Assembly: GCA_003342895.1 (NCBI GenBank)
Contig: PTFA01000194.1
Coordinates: 613,124 to 677,123, forward strand
Direction: 5' to 3'
From: Casuarius casuarius
Taxonomy: Eukaryota; Chordata; Aves; Casuariiformes; Casuariidae
DNA: 64,000 bases
Below the pieces are notes generated by a model that did not search any database, was not told the origin of the DNA, and saw nothing but the letters and a program-made list of their open reading frames with translations. The translations under genes were made by a program, and so were the position numbers. Shown here in pieces: positions 39,901 to 51,347 of the stretch. The number at the start of each line of letters is the position of its first letter. Positions within the stretch are counted from its first letter, which is position 1.

Positions 39901-42900
39901 GGCCAGGGCTTGACTATCCTGCTAACCACAAAGCACATGCCTACTCCACCTCCTTTGCATGTGATCATTCTAGTTCTCAAAATGTGAGCTGCATACACAA
40001 GCTCTGCTTCTAGAGGAACTAGATATATGCTAGTCATCCTTAAGATCATGCAATCGGAATAAATAAATACATAAATATCTATCGCATATGAAAAAGGGCA
40101 CGCTGTTCACAACTACAAGTGATCAATGCTAACCCTCTGGAAAGCTAGCTATTAGTTTTTATATTTGCATAACTTCAGCTCAAGAACTTCTAATCACTGT
40201 CCCTTTGGCCAAGGCTGTACAAATAGAGAATAAAAATCACATGTCTCAGTTTGAGTCCATACTTGTCCCACTGACACTAACAAAATAATCTAGGAATTGA
40301 GAAAATCACTAAATCTGGATCCTTATGTTCAAGAGTTGTTAGCTTGAACCAGAATCTGCTTTCTTTGCAACACAAAGAAACCACCTGCCAACATAACAGT
40401 AAAACATACACCCCTAATACTTAAGAAAGGAAAAGGGGTATGTAAATATTTTAAAATTTAGCTTCCTTAGCTAGTCAAAAAATCAAAAAAGCAAGAACTA
40501 CGGTAGAGACAAATGTTAAACCTGGCACAGTGAGGCCAGTATAAAGAACAGTAAGAAACAAAATACCGATTGCAATAGAGCAAACTGGCCTTTTGACCTA
40601 CTGTACAATATGGGAAATGATGCTTCCACACTTGCACACCTAGCCACTCAGCTCTTCTCAATATCTGGTCCAGTACTTTTGTCATTAAAAGCTGAAACCA
40701 AACGAGCACGTTATTTTTCAATAATAAGTAAGGGGCACTTTACTCACATGCTCATATACAAGTTTTAAAAGGTGAAAAAGTGTTCAGCGCCCAGCTGTGA
40801 CAGAGAATAACATTATTTTTCCTATACGTAAGGCTGTAATAGAGAGCTTCATTGAAGTGAAAATACATTTAAAAATCAATAATTTTTATTACACTAAAAG
40901 CCACAGTAAAAATATTTATATTTTTGTGGAATCAGCATTTTAATTTTCAGACTCACAAAGAAAATTACAGGAAGTTATGGGTGTATCTGCCCTGTGCTCT
41001 CACATATGGAGAACTGACTGAAAACTAAACATCATTAAATTAGTTGGAAACTTTTGTTTTTAGAGCAACTTTTATGTTTCGGGGAGGGGGGAGAAAGAGC
41101 AGTTACAGCCAATTTAATATTTCACCTTTCACTTTAAGACCAAAACTATTTTTTGTTCCTCATTTGTTAGACCAAAGTAAAGTTCCCTTAAGCTACAAAA
41201 GGCAAAGAGATAAGAGCCCAAAGTGACGTTTAAAGGCTGTTTATTTTTAAGGTAACATAGGGTAGCTATGAAAGATCAAACAAGCCTAAATGGAGCATTT
41301 AGGAAAAAGATTTTAATATTTCAGAAACTGGGAGCTATTATTTGGTTCTGTCCATGTCCCTAAGTCCAGAACTAAGTTAATGACTAAGTCCTAATACTGC
41401 TAATATTGCTTTTCAAAGTAATTTTCAGAAGTACTGAGGAGACATAGATGCCAATAATAGCTTGGAAAAAAAGTTATGCATTTCTGAAAATTAAATCCTT
41501 GACTATGTGCCTTTACATTTAGCAATACTTGTCCATCTCTTACACCAAATGTCTTAAGAAAAATGTTTTTCAGATGCACACACCTTGCATTTCATAGTGG
41601 TATGATTAAATACTTGAAATATAAGGAAAGATCATCAGCTAGAACAAATTAAAGCTCTATACATTTAAGTAGAGATAAACCAATTTGTACCTGCTTAATT
41701 TCAATTTCCAACAGATTCATATCATATTTTTTCTGCCACATAAGTATCCATCATGCTGTAAGATTGTCTTCACAAGGAATTCATCAGGACTATTTCATTC
41801 TTGGAATGAAATCAAACTTCCTCTATTCTGAGTTGCTTTTATACTATATTACAATGTTTCTATTGCATTTAAATGCTACCGCATATTATGAACCACATTG
41901 AAGCCTTGTTTAAGCATACAAATCATCAAACCAAATATGAAAAAAAAAAAATCCAAGCCTTTAATACTCTTTCCTCTATGAACCTCTAAGTTCATGCAAA
42001 ATTGCTAAAAGACAAAGCAAACCCTATATGCATTTTGAGCTACTGGAAACCTGTTTCTAAGAGTTCAAGAATATTTGACCCTGAGATGCCTTACAGAAGG
42101 CCTCATTAGGAAGTTCTAATTATGCTCTGACTTCACAGATGTGGGTAAGCCACTTTCTATTAAGCTTGCTAGATCTCTGTGAACTGCTTTGACATGCATT
42201 TTCAAAAGTAAATACAAACATCAACTACCTTGTGCAATTTTGTTTCATTCTGCTCTGGAAGTGGGAGGAAAAAAGCCCACAAAATGAAGAAACCATTTTT
42301 TTTTCTTTTATGATTATTCCCATACAGCTTAATAGAATCCATTCCTTTTAGCCAGTTTGTACCTTTGCTTGTATCTACTTAATAGTGAAGTCCTGTTGTT
42401 TTTCTACTAACTATAAAGATTTTAGATATTGTGGTGAAGAAAGAGGAAACAGTGGCAAAAAAAAGCCCCAGAAAGCATTGAGATAGCTTCTGATCAAAAG
42501 ACAACACAAGTAAGCTATTATTAGTGACAAAGATCAAAGAAGTCGGGGGGGGGGGGGAATATCAATCAGCCTTTTCATGTTATATTCATTCCCAAGTAAG
42601 AAAGTCTTACCCTCCATCCAGCTTCAGCCTTTACTAATGTAACAGGACAGCATGCAGTGCAAGTACTTACATCTCCACTTTCATATTGCCACCTCAATTA
42701 TTTCAGTTCTGGTTATAAAAATACTGACAATCAACCTCTGGTATTTATACAGTCAGAATATCCTCAACTGCCTCTAGTGAAAAGAGATGCTCTAGGCCAG
42801 AGATGCTCGGTCTGTGGCTTGCCTGGCAAATTCATCCTGCCCGCAACCTACTCCTACCAGCTTGCTTTGAGCTCTCTGGGACCACGCGGCAGACCAAGCG

Positions 42901-45583
42901 CCTTGGCCTGGTTGTGTCAGCTTGCGTTCAGCTGTAGTATTTCCCAAGGACAGCGCAGCTCCTTCCCTACCGCACTGCGCTTACCGCGCATATATCACAC
43001 AGCACGCATACACACGCCAGAGAAGACGGCAAGCACACCAACCCATGCAGCTTGCTCCCACTGGCTCCCTTTCCCAGGGGCAGACAAGGAACAGCAAGCT
43101 GTATGACTTTTCCAGCCAACCTCAACCCACCCTGACCGCCCTCCCTCCTCAGCAGCAGGAGGGAGCTGCTGATTCAGATGCACTAAGACAATGCAATACT
43201 GAGTGTATTGAAAATACGGAAAAGGTCCGGTCACATCATCAGGAAAAGCTCGTGATATGTGGTCCTTCTTACCTTTAAAACAAGCTACATGATCCACTCA
43301 ACCAAAAGGCTGGATTGGTTTTCAAACTCAATATCCGTAGTAAATATTGATTTGTTACATGAACTTTTATCTAATATTTAATTAAAAGTCTTGTACAATT
43401 TATGGACAAAGATAGAAAGACTTTGCAAGTAGAGAAGCACAGCTTTTAAACCTATTAGCTAAATTTAACAGGCACCTGCAAGCATAGAAAAGCGAATGGT
43501 ACGGGTTTGTAACATGTTAAACATTACTCTTCTGTTCAATGATCCAGAGGAAATATTGATGAGAATTACAAATCACCTGTGAAAACTTCAAGCTCTATCC
43601 AACACAAAGAGCCCTGAGATAATCTGCAATGTACACTACATATCAGGAAGCAATAAAAACACGTTACAGTGTGCAACAGACTTAAGAAATCATAATATTC
43701 CATTTAGTTGGATTTTTCTAAACTAGGATTGTCCAACCTCATGAACCGCAGAGCCCAGTCCTACTCGCAGTGCTGTCCTCGCAAAGCAGTAAGCTCATGG
43801 TCCACTTTCCAAGTGAACGGCCATATGAAAGCAGAGAAGTTTCTTGTCTTTGGCAGGGGGAAAAACAGCAGGTCAGATGGAATTATGCTGCAGGCTGAAT
43901 ATAATACTGCACAAGCTGTCTATGAGACTAAATCAACCAAAATAGTGACTCAACAGACATGGACGTGAGCTCAGCTATGTTACTCACAGTCAGCGACAAT
44001 CCTTAAAAAATACTTATATAAATATTTGTGTAATTAATCCAACCTTAAAACCCTTCGGATGTTTTTACTTATACACTAGAGTAAAATTTCCAGTGTACAA
44101 AAAGTGCTGCACGATCAAACCTCAATCAGATTTCAAGCACAATTCAGACTCAATATCCGGTAGTAAGATTAGTTTTAATCTAATTTTTTTCACTTATTCC
44201 AACATCAAAACAGTCAATCCTTTTAATTGTTAATTTGTTTGCTCCTGTACCTATCATTGTGCTCTGCACTTACTGAACACTTAAAATGATCTTTTTCTTT
44301 TTTTTTGACTATTGGATAAAAAGATAGCAAACCCCTCATATATGTGTATTTTAAGGCTTACATTAATATACCTGTAAAAGCATGTTTTAATCGCTCCAAA
44401 CTTAAACAGCAGATAACCTTAAAGAAGCAAACATTCATCTTTTTAAAGGTAGTTTTTACATTACTATGCTCTCATTGTATTCTCTTACTCCCTATAGACT
44501 CTCTGAAGTATATATTCTGCAATTTCACACATACCAAAAAGTATCTTTGGAATGTTACACTATAATTGTTTACAGAAACATTTAACGGCTGAGTAAGCAT
44601 CAGGAGGCCATCGCTAAGGGAAAGCAAAAGTTAAAATGTTAGAAGCATTCTGAATGATCCTCTCAGCATGAGGACAGAGGATGGACACTCAATCCAGAAA
44701 TCTGGTGTTGACTCAAGTGATATAAAACGAGCAGCCCACACTGAAGCATACGAAGCCATCCAACCACTTAACAAAACATCTGCAAACCACCTATCTCTTT
44801 CAAACTGGATTTTGGTCACCGCCTAGTAAAGCAAACAAATACTCTAAGAAATTATTTGATTTAAAACATAAATGCTACCACAGGAGATTACGTGTTCTTG
44901 ACAACTAATTTTTTTTAATTGGTGCCTTAGTTTTCGAAGTTATGGCACAAATAATTTGTATGTGCATGACATAGAAATGCAACAGAAGTAAATGGAAAAA
45001 AAGCTAGGCACTGACTACAGAGACAGCTGAAAAAAAGTGGATCATTCTTTCACTACAGAAAACTGCTGGAGACAATATGCTGTAAATTAAAGCCAATTTT
45101 CCTGAATTCCCTGAAGGACTGCTCCTCCCAGAGATTCTGCAAATCCATTAGCAAAGGCTTGTCACTGGAACTGTAGTTTTCTTGCGGCTTATTTACTGTA
45201 AGGAATTAGCAAACGTGCACCCAGAACAAAATACAGCATGTAGCGAGGGAGAAATCAAGCCTAACCTTACATTACAGACTCATATCCTGATTATTACGAA
45301 CAGCTGGGTTGGTTTCTCCTCCCATCTCCTTCTCCTACCTGTATTTTGTTAAGTCAAGAAAAAGCAAAATAATTTACCTCCCTACCTGAATTTATGATGA
45401 GAAATACGGATATTGAGGCAAAGGAGGGGACATATCCTAACATGTACTGTACCAAATATCAAGCAGGTCTTTTTAGCACCAGAATTAGAAAAGCCAATCT
45501 TTCTAGAGCCTTTCTAAAGCTGATCATAGGTTCCAGCTGAAGCTTTTCTTATGACTAGGCACCTAAGATCTCACCTAAGAGGA
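37000..45583. other. Unique non-coding sequence with one ambiguous base
   Basis: No gene could be supported. Position 37947 is an unresolved base (n). A good acceptor-like pyrimidine tract on the minus strand ends near 37371, but all three frames after it stop at once. The patch at about 42780-43170 is GC-richer with several CpGs, and its two overlapping plus-strand frames (42657-43106 and 42922-43278) are likely consequences of that. Simple repeats are an AT run (39295-39308), an eleven-A run (41941-41951) and a 13-G run (42545-42557). A 63-codon plus-strand frame without a start lies at 44635-44826 (see findings). Confidence 0.55.
42545..42557. repeat. Poly-G tract, 13 G
   Basis: An uninterrupted run of 13 G between 'agtc' and 'aatatcaatc'. 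Long G runs are rare, hard to sequence and may be length-uncertain. Confidence 0.85.
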
Positions 45584-46378
45584 GCGGCTGATATCCCAGA
45601 GGGCTGTGCTGCCATTCAGAGGGACCTGGACAGGCTGGAGAGTTGGGGGGAGAGGAACCTCATGAAGTTCAACAAAGGCAAGTGCAGGGTCCTGCACCTA
45701 GGGAGAAATAATTCCACGCACCAGTACAGGTTGCGGATTGACCTGCTGGAAAGCAGCTCTGTGGAGAAGGACCTGGCAGTCCTGGTGGACAAGTTAACCA
45801 CGAGCCAGCAATGTGCCCTTGTGGCCAGGAAGGCCAATGGTATCCTGGGCTGCATTAAGAAGAGCGTTGCCAACTGGTCAAGGGAGGAGATCCTCCCCTG
45901 CTACTCGGCCCTGGTGAGGCCGCATCTGGAGTACTGTGTCCAGTCCTGGGCTCCCCAGTACAAGAGAGATATGGTGCTACTGGACAGAGTCCAGCACAGG
46001 ACTATGAAGATGATTAGGGAACCAGAGCATCTCCCCTATGAGGAAAGGCTGAGAGAGCTGGGCCTGTTTAGCTTGGAGAAGAAAAGACTGAGAGGGGAAC
46101 TTATCAATATATTCAATATATACAAATATCTAAAGGGAGGGTGTCAAGAAGATGGGGCCAGACTATTTTCAGCGGTGCCCAGCGACAGGACAAGAGGCAA
46201 CAGGCACAAACTGAAACACAGGAGGTTCCATCTGAATATGAGGAAAAACTTCGCTACTGTGAGGGCGACAACACTGGAACAGGTTGCCCAGAGAGGTTGC
46301 GGAGTCTCCTTCTCCGGAGATATTCAAAACCTGCCTGGACATGATCCTGTGCAATGTGCTCTAGGTGACCCTGCTTGA
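45551..46378 (+). CDS. CR1 ORF2 C-terminal fragment (reverse transcriptase tail), unbroken
   Basis: A 275-codon frame lies almost wholly inside the CR1 element. The first eleven or so codons, including the ATG, are host flank, so the true protein start is lost and this is not a native start. From about residue 12 the frame follows CR1 ORF2: [73 protein letters not shown] and the family terminus ALGDPA. This is the post-catalytic part of the reverse transcriptase; the FADD-type catalytic motif lies upstream in a full element and is missing. No stop or frameshift interrupts it. Expression as protein is not expected. The frame is kept because the copy is young. Confidence 0.85.
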   Translation: MTRHLRSHLRGAADIPEGCAAIQRDLDRLESWGERNLMKFNKGKCRVLHLGRNNSTHQYRLRIDLLESSSVEKDLAVLVDKLTTSQQCALVARKANGILGCIKKSVANWSREEILPCYSALVRPHLEYCVQSWAPQYKRDMVLLDRVQHRTMKMIREPEHLPYEERLRELGLFSLEKKRLRGELINIFNIYKYLKGGCQEDGARLFSAVPSDRTRGNRHKLKHRRFHLNMRKNFATVRATTLEQVAQRGCGVSFSGDIQNLPGHDPVQCALGDPA

Positions 46379-46444
46379 GCAGGGGGGTTGGACTAGATGA
46401 TCTCCAGAGGTCCCTTCCAACCTCGACCATGCTGTGATCTCTGT
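45584..46444 (+). mobile_element. 5'-truncated CR1 non-LTR retrotransposon (younger copy)
   Basis: This is the 3' part of a CR1 LINE in plus orientation. It starts within ORF2 near 'gctgatatcccagagggctg' and ends just after the 3' block 'ccagaggtcccttccaacct' and the tail 'ctgtgatctctgtcc'. CR1 elements encode an endonuclease-reverse transcriptase and end in short octamer repeats in place of poly-A; most insertions are 5' truncated, as here. The endonuclease and the catalytic part of the reverse transcriptase are absent, so this copy cannot move alone. It is much better preserved than the copy at 5325, which suggests a more recent insertion. No clear target-site duplication was seen, which is usual for CR1. 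It has the same orientation as the older copy. Confidence 0.96.
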
Positions 46445-48196
46445 CCAAGTGGATTCTATCATGCCTAACAACATATAAGTTGCAGCTGGTATAATAGAGT
46501 CTCTCTCTTTTCTACCTAGCTTCACACTTCCACAAAAGCTTCAGGAAATTGTGTCTTTGAGGAACTTCTGTGCCTGGGTTAAATTTGGTGGAGAATAGGT
46601 AACAAGTTAAAAAGCTGATTAGGAACACATATACAGCATGATCATATAAATCTCATCTCGTTAAGAAAATAATCTAAAAGTAGCACAAGTTCCACCATGC
46701 AGCCTTTTAATTCCTATCCCAATATATTTTCCAACATTTCTCATCTAGTTGTAAAATGCATGAAACTAAATCATGTGTTAAAATAAGGGACTGTACATGC
46801 TGCTTGATTAAGGCTTTTCAGAGATATTCATAGGCACACAGAAATGCATGGGAATTCCCAGGTCACAGTATCTACATCCTACTATCAGAAGCACTATATC
46901 ATATAGTCTCTTCCAGAAAACTTAAAGCTCCATCTTAAAATTAGTTATCTTTCTGCATCCACCTCCTGACTGACCAGACCTTAAATAATCTCAAAGTTAG
47001 GATATTTCTTCTAATTTCCACCTTAATTCATTAAAGGCTCCATCCAGTGGCCACGTGAAGATAAATGAAGCACTTCAAGAAAGTGTAGGACAAGGTTTTA
47101 CATCTTCAGGTTTTTCCTTCTCTTTTCTTCAGCAACATAGTGAAGTGGTATTACTGTGTATCCAGATGTTGTTGTTAGACAAATTCACTATTTTCAACCC
47201 ATAAAACTTTGCTAATGCCAAACTGAAAGGCAAATCCAAATATTCCATGGATAAGTGTTTCTCTGTAACTACTTTCACTTGGCAAATTATGGGAAACCAT
47301 AGTACCACTGCTGATTTTAAGAGAAGATCTGTACTTTTTGTGTTACAATTACCATACCAGAGCCTGTAAGTATGTCTTTGGGGGTTAGGGTAATGCAGAA
47401 CACAATGTAGTTTATAATGAAGTCTAAAAAACAAGAGTATGTTAATCTTTTCAACCACTTAAATCCAGGAAAATCAAAAGCAAATGTCTTCCTACTATAG
47501 CACCACAAAAACTAACCCCAAGTACTTGCATCTTAATGCACGCTGGGTTGTTTTCTGTTAACCATGCATTAGATTTCTTATAATACTCAGTTAGCACACA
47601 CATTATTCCACAAGCTGGACCAATTTCTTCCACAGTCTAACTTGTTTTTGCCAAAGTCTCTTTTAGTTCAGCATTGGCTGCCTGCCTAATGAAACAACCT
47701 TTCTTTTTGCCAAAACTGTCATCTTCAGTTGCACAAGATGCATCTTACTTAAAAACATGAATAATGGGCCCTATGTTTAATCCTTGAAGAACTATTTTTA
47801 AATGATTTCTAGCAAGACTTAACCAGATACAGAAGCAGTCAGTACCTAACCTTATGAAGAGAAAATTCCTTCCCAAGAAAGACTACATTTTCCTTGTGTA
47901 TTTAAATACATCTTTTAAAAGAAAATCCTACTTATAAGAACATGAAAGTGTATGCATTTAACCACAGACAGCAGAGAGAAATATAAGGCTCACTATGAAG
48001 CTAAATTCAAAAGCTTCAACCACTCCCAGGGCGAGGTCATCGTTACATAATGATCATGTGCATCGCAAACTTCTCTCTTACTGAAAAGACTAGCTCTACA
48101 AAATAAATACCTGATAACTTCGGTAAATAATCAACCATTATTAATGAAAAGTGCAACTTTCTGCCACAATCTCAGTCACAGCTGAAACAAGAATAC
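46445..48196. other. AT-rich unique non-coding sequence
   Basis: No gene is supportable. Three overlapping minus-strand frames at 47129-47633 (60-109 codons) look suggestive but are in different registers, have no usable splice acceptor upstream and no recognisable motif, so they are treated as chance. Confidence 0.55.
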
Positions 48197-48292
48197 CTGT
48201 GTAAGAAGCTGTTCTTCAGTCAGATTATTGATCCAACGAGTATACCGTTCAGTAGACTCCAATGGCTCTCTTCTGATTTGGCAACCGATAAT
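48197..48292 (-). CDS. Candidate internal coding exon, unrecognised gene
   Basis: On the minus strand a textbook acceptor (tttatcttcttttgctttag) precedes 48292 and a good donor (ACACAG then gtattc) follows 48197. The 96 nt between them are exactly 32 codons, open in one frame only; the other two frames stop inside. The peptide (including [17 protein letters not shown] and [12 protein letters not shown]) is hydrophilic and protein-like. The exon would be phase 0 at both ends. A phase-compatible micro-exon candidate lies upstream on the same strand at 55579-55609. I do not recognise the protein and found no further exon downstream in the window. This is the best host-gene signal here, but without alignment a false exon remains possible. 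Confidence 0.5.
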
Positions 48293-49292
48293 CTAAAGCA
48301 AAAGAAGATAAATCACACACTGTAAACTGCTGTATAATCACATAGCAGCAAAACAGGAACATCATAAAATAACCATCCAAAGCATTGGAAGCCCAAGAAC
48401 TAAAAATTATCTACACATTCTTTACTAGGCCCCTTCTGTGTTCATAATATGATATGTCACAGTTACTCTGCTGAAACATGAGAGTTACAGATATTCAAAG
48501 GTCCCTTAGAAAACTAGAAAACAGAGACAAGAGTCTTTTGCATAGCATCAGTCTTGAGAAGTTTGAACCATATTGAAATTTTACAAAAAAGTCATCCAGA
48601 GGCAGACATCTAGAACGCAAAATTTCAACCAAAATAGTATGAGTTTGGCAAAAGAAAATTAGAACTTAGGTAACACTAGATAACCTTACCAATAGCACTA
48701 TTGCCTGTCTATCATCATGCTACTTATGATTCATATAAAATAACAACAAAGTATTCTAATTTATCTTCTTAAATACATATGGTAGAATTATCCAGACACT
48801 CCATTTTGATAATAACTGTTACAGTATATACAATACTACATTCCCATTAGAGCAACATTTTCTTCTCTATTACTGTTCTGTAGTTCTATAGTTAAATATG
48901 GACTTTAATATTCTGAAGATTTATAATCATAATAAACAGCTTCCAATACACAGACGCACAGAACAGTAGAGGCATTTCTTACCATTTGTAAATGCATAGA
49001 TACATATTCATGCTATTTCATGTGAACATCAAACTGTTCACTCTACAAATCTGTGGTCTGACAAAGAAGAAACCAAGAGAATTCAAAAGTCATCTGGACC
49101 CCTAGGAAGAGCGTGACTATACAGATCTCTACTGCTTGCTACCCTAGATGGTCTGTGGTCTACCCCAAACCTTCAGGGTACCACAAGAGTTAAATATATA
49201 CGCAAAGTAGCATGATAAGGTTTATACCAGCATAATCTAGCCAATCAACAGAGTCTTACTGGAAAAGACAAACAAACAAACACCAAATACCA

Positions 49293-49321
49293 CCCCCCCC
49301 CCCAAAAAAAAAAAAAAAAAA
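49293..49321. repeat. C11-A18 homopolymer junction
   Basis: Eleven C are followed directly by eighteen A. A similar small CCCC-AAAA junction lies at 29412. The length of such tracts is often uncertain in assemblies. Confidence 0.85.
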
Positions 49322-49876
49322 CTTGCAGAAGGACTTCTGACAATGAGGCATCACTTAATACAGTTTGGAGTACAGATTAAATACATTCGAAACAACAATC
49401 ATGAAGAAATCCTCAAGAAATCGTGATTGGCTTATTCCACTGGAATAAAACATAATTTCTCTGAACTGTGATTTTTTATTTATTTATTTATAACTTAGTG
49501 ACAACTATGAATTACTATGGACAACTTCAAACCTTGTCTTAGATTTCTCCTGAATCACAATTAAAGAAAGAATACTGAGACATTTTCATAATACTAATCC
49601 AAAAGTCTTTTAAACTCAGTATCAATTAGAAGTGTTCACAGATGTATTTTTAGAACAGACAATCCACAGATATAAAAATTTCACAGTAGTTGATCTGAGG
49701 TACATATTTTGTTTTCTGTAAGGAGGACTTTTACTTAAGAGAACTATTTACAGAACTCTTACTACTATTCATTAACCAAGACAAGTTCTCTTGCATATCC
49801 TGGGAATTTAAAAGTTAGCCTTAGACACTTTGTAAGAACTGTGTGTGAAAGTCAGGAAAATGGAAAAATTACGAAG

Positions 49877-49898
49877 TTTTTTTTTTTTTTTTTTTTTT
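49877..49898. repeat. Poly-T tract, 22 T
   Basis: An uninterrupted run of 22 T in otherwise unique DNA. Confidence 0.85.
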
Positions 49899-51044
49899 GA
49901 GAGGCATTCTATAACAATACGATATGGAAGCCAAATAGTCCCAGCCTAAGCTTGACAAATACAAAATCCTGAAAAGCTTTCACAAAGTAAGAAATATGTA
50001 GGAGAATCTCAGATTTGTTTCCTGAAAAGTGGATTTCCAATTAGAGCCAAGTAAGTAAATGCAGTCATCTCCTTCTATGCAAGCTGAAACTTAAATGAGA
50101 AGCAGAGGACGGAGTTTCATATTTTTATTAAATCCATTTTTGCCCAGTCTAACCTTTTTCATAAATGCTGTAGTTTTAGCAACCTAAAAAATTGTTGAAT
50201 TCAGGTGCTCAGTAAAAGGACAGTAACTCCGTAAGCTCTGGAGAACTGGCTCAAATCTCAACTCCTTGTTCTTCCAAGGAAAGTGAGTTTGATCAATTAT
50301 CTGTACATGCATTCAAGGAAAAGTGAAGGCAGACAGAGTAACGGTTATTAAATTGGACCATGACAACTCCTTTCTGCATCATACATTACTTTTTGTAATT
50401 TCTAGAGTTTGACTTAGATCCTCAGCCAAAATTTCCCTCTTTCTACACAGCCGTGCAGAAAACTCCATAGCTCACTTCACTCTATTTGTCTGAGCGTTGG
50501 CTTGTAACGACAACTCTGTACTTGCTGAATGTAGGTCTTAAAATACTTTGAGCCCTTTGGAACAAAAAGCATCACAGTAAGGAAAAAATCTGTTATACTC
50601 ATCAAATAAACATGTACTTTAAGAATTACTCTTAGTGCAACGGCCTAAGTCTACAACAGAAAAACTAATGGGCTACATTGAATTTCAGTATGATTTGGCA
50701 GAGAATCGCCAGGAAGCATAACTTTCTGAACCCCTTCACCTACGGACATGCATAACAGCAAGAGGGAGTGAGAGGGTAACAATCTAGAGCCTTACATACC
50801 AACAAACCAGTTAAATAAAACACTAGATTTCACTCAACTAAAAATAAATTTCTCTACTCAGTAATTGTTTCCTATAGCAAAGCTCAACCTAATGTTTAGA
50901 ACAACTGTAAAAACAGTACAACAAATTAATCTAGGAAAAAAACATGTAAATGTAAAAAAAATACAGCAGAGAGTAATAGGCTTTGCCTCTGACCTTTAAG
51001 AATCAGATGTTATGGTAACTCAATGTTTTAACAACCAAATGTCC

Positions 51045-51070
<26 letters not shown>
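51045..51070. repeat. Poly-T tract, 26 T
   Basis: The longest homopolymer in the window. With the following 'accctccccccatgcaccct' it forms a long pyrimidine tract that ends in TAG at 51091-51093, directly before a candidate exon. Confidence 0.85.
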
Positions 51071-51075
<5 letters not shown>

Positions 51076-51093
51076 CCCCCCATGCACCCTTAG

Positions 51094-51347
51094 ATGAATC
51101 ACTAGAGGAACCCTTCTGTGCTGGCTGTATAGACACAGAGTCTATGCAGCTTCAACAGCCCTCTAAACACCTAAAGGTTCATGGAATTGAGTCTAAATAT
51201 GGTTTTACCAGAATTGATGTCAAAGCATTAGAACAACAAGCTATGTCCAGAGCAATGGATTTCACTCCCATGACTACACAGGACAAACTTGATAATTCTT
51301 CGTCCTTGAATTTTCAAAACGAGAGTCTAAAAACCTTCAGCATGTGA
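51094..51347 (+). CDS. Candidate 3'-terminal coding exon, unrecognised gene
   Basis: After a 26-T and C-rich pyrimidine tract ending in TAG, a plus-strand frame stays open for 84 codons from 51094 to the TGA at 51345-51347. The intron would be phase 1, since the first complete codon is GAA at 51096. The peptide is hydrophilic and varied (for example SKHLKVHGIESKYGFTRIDV and LEQQAMSRAMDFTPM), unlike most chance frames nearby. An AATAAA lies at 51353-51358, only six bases past the stop, which is unusually close for a polyadenylation signal. I do not recognise the family and found no upstream exon on this strand. It would lie antisense to the minus-strand candidates. Frames of this length arise by chance here, so confidence is low. 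Confidence 0.3.

Larger units (their letters stand above)
48293..51044. other. AT-rich sequence, probable intron
   Basis: No coding signal is supportable between the two exon candidates. It contains a C11-A18 tract (49293-49321) and a 22-T tract (49877-49898). If the minus-strand exons are real, this is intron. Confidence 0.5.

Noticed and set aside
42657..43278. Two overlapping plus-strand frames of 149 and 118 codons
   Set aside because: They overlap in different registers within a GC-richer patch where stop codons are rarer. No family and no splice sites were recognised.
43978..44010. gtgagt-like donor on the minus strand
   Set aside because: The only acceptor nearby would give a 14-nt exon, with nothing to support it.
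47129..47633. Three overlapping minus-strand frames that together look like a split coding sequence
   Set aside because: They are in different registers, no acceptor with a pyrimidine tract precedes them, and no motif is recognisable. Chance frames are common in this DNA.
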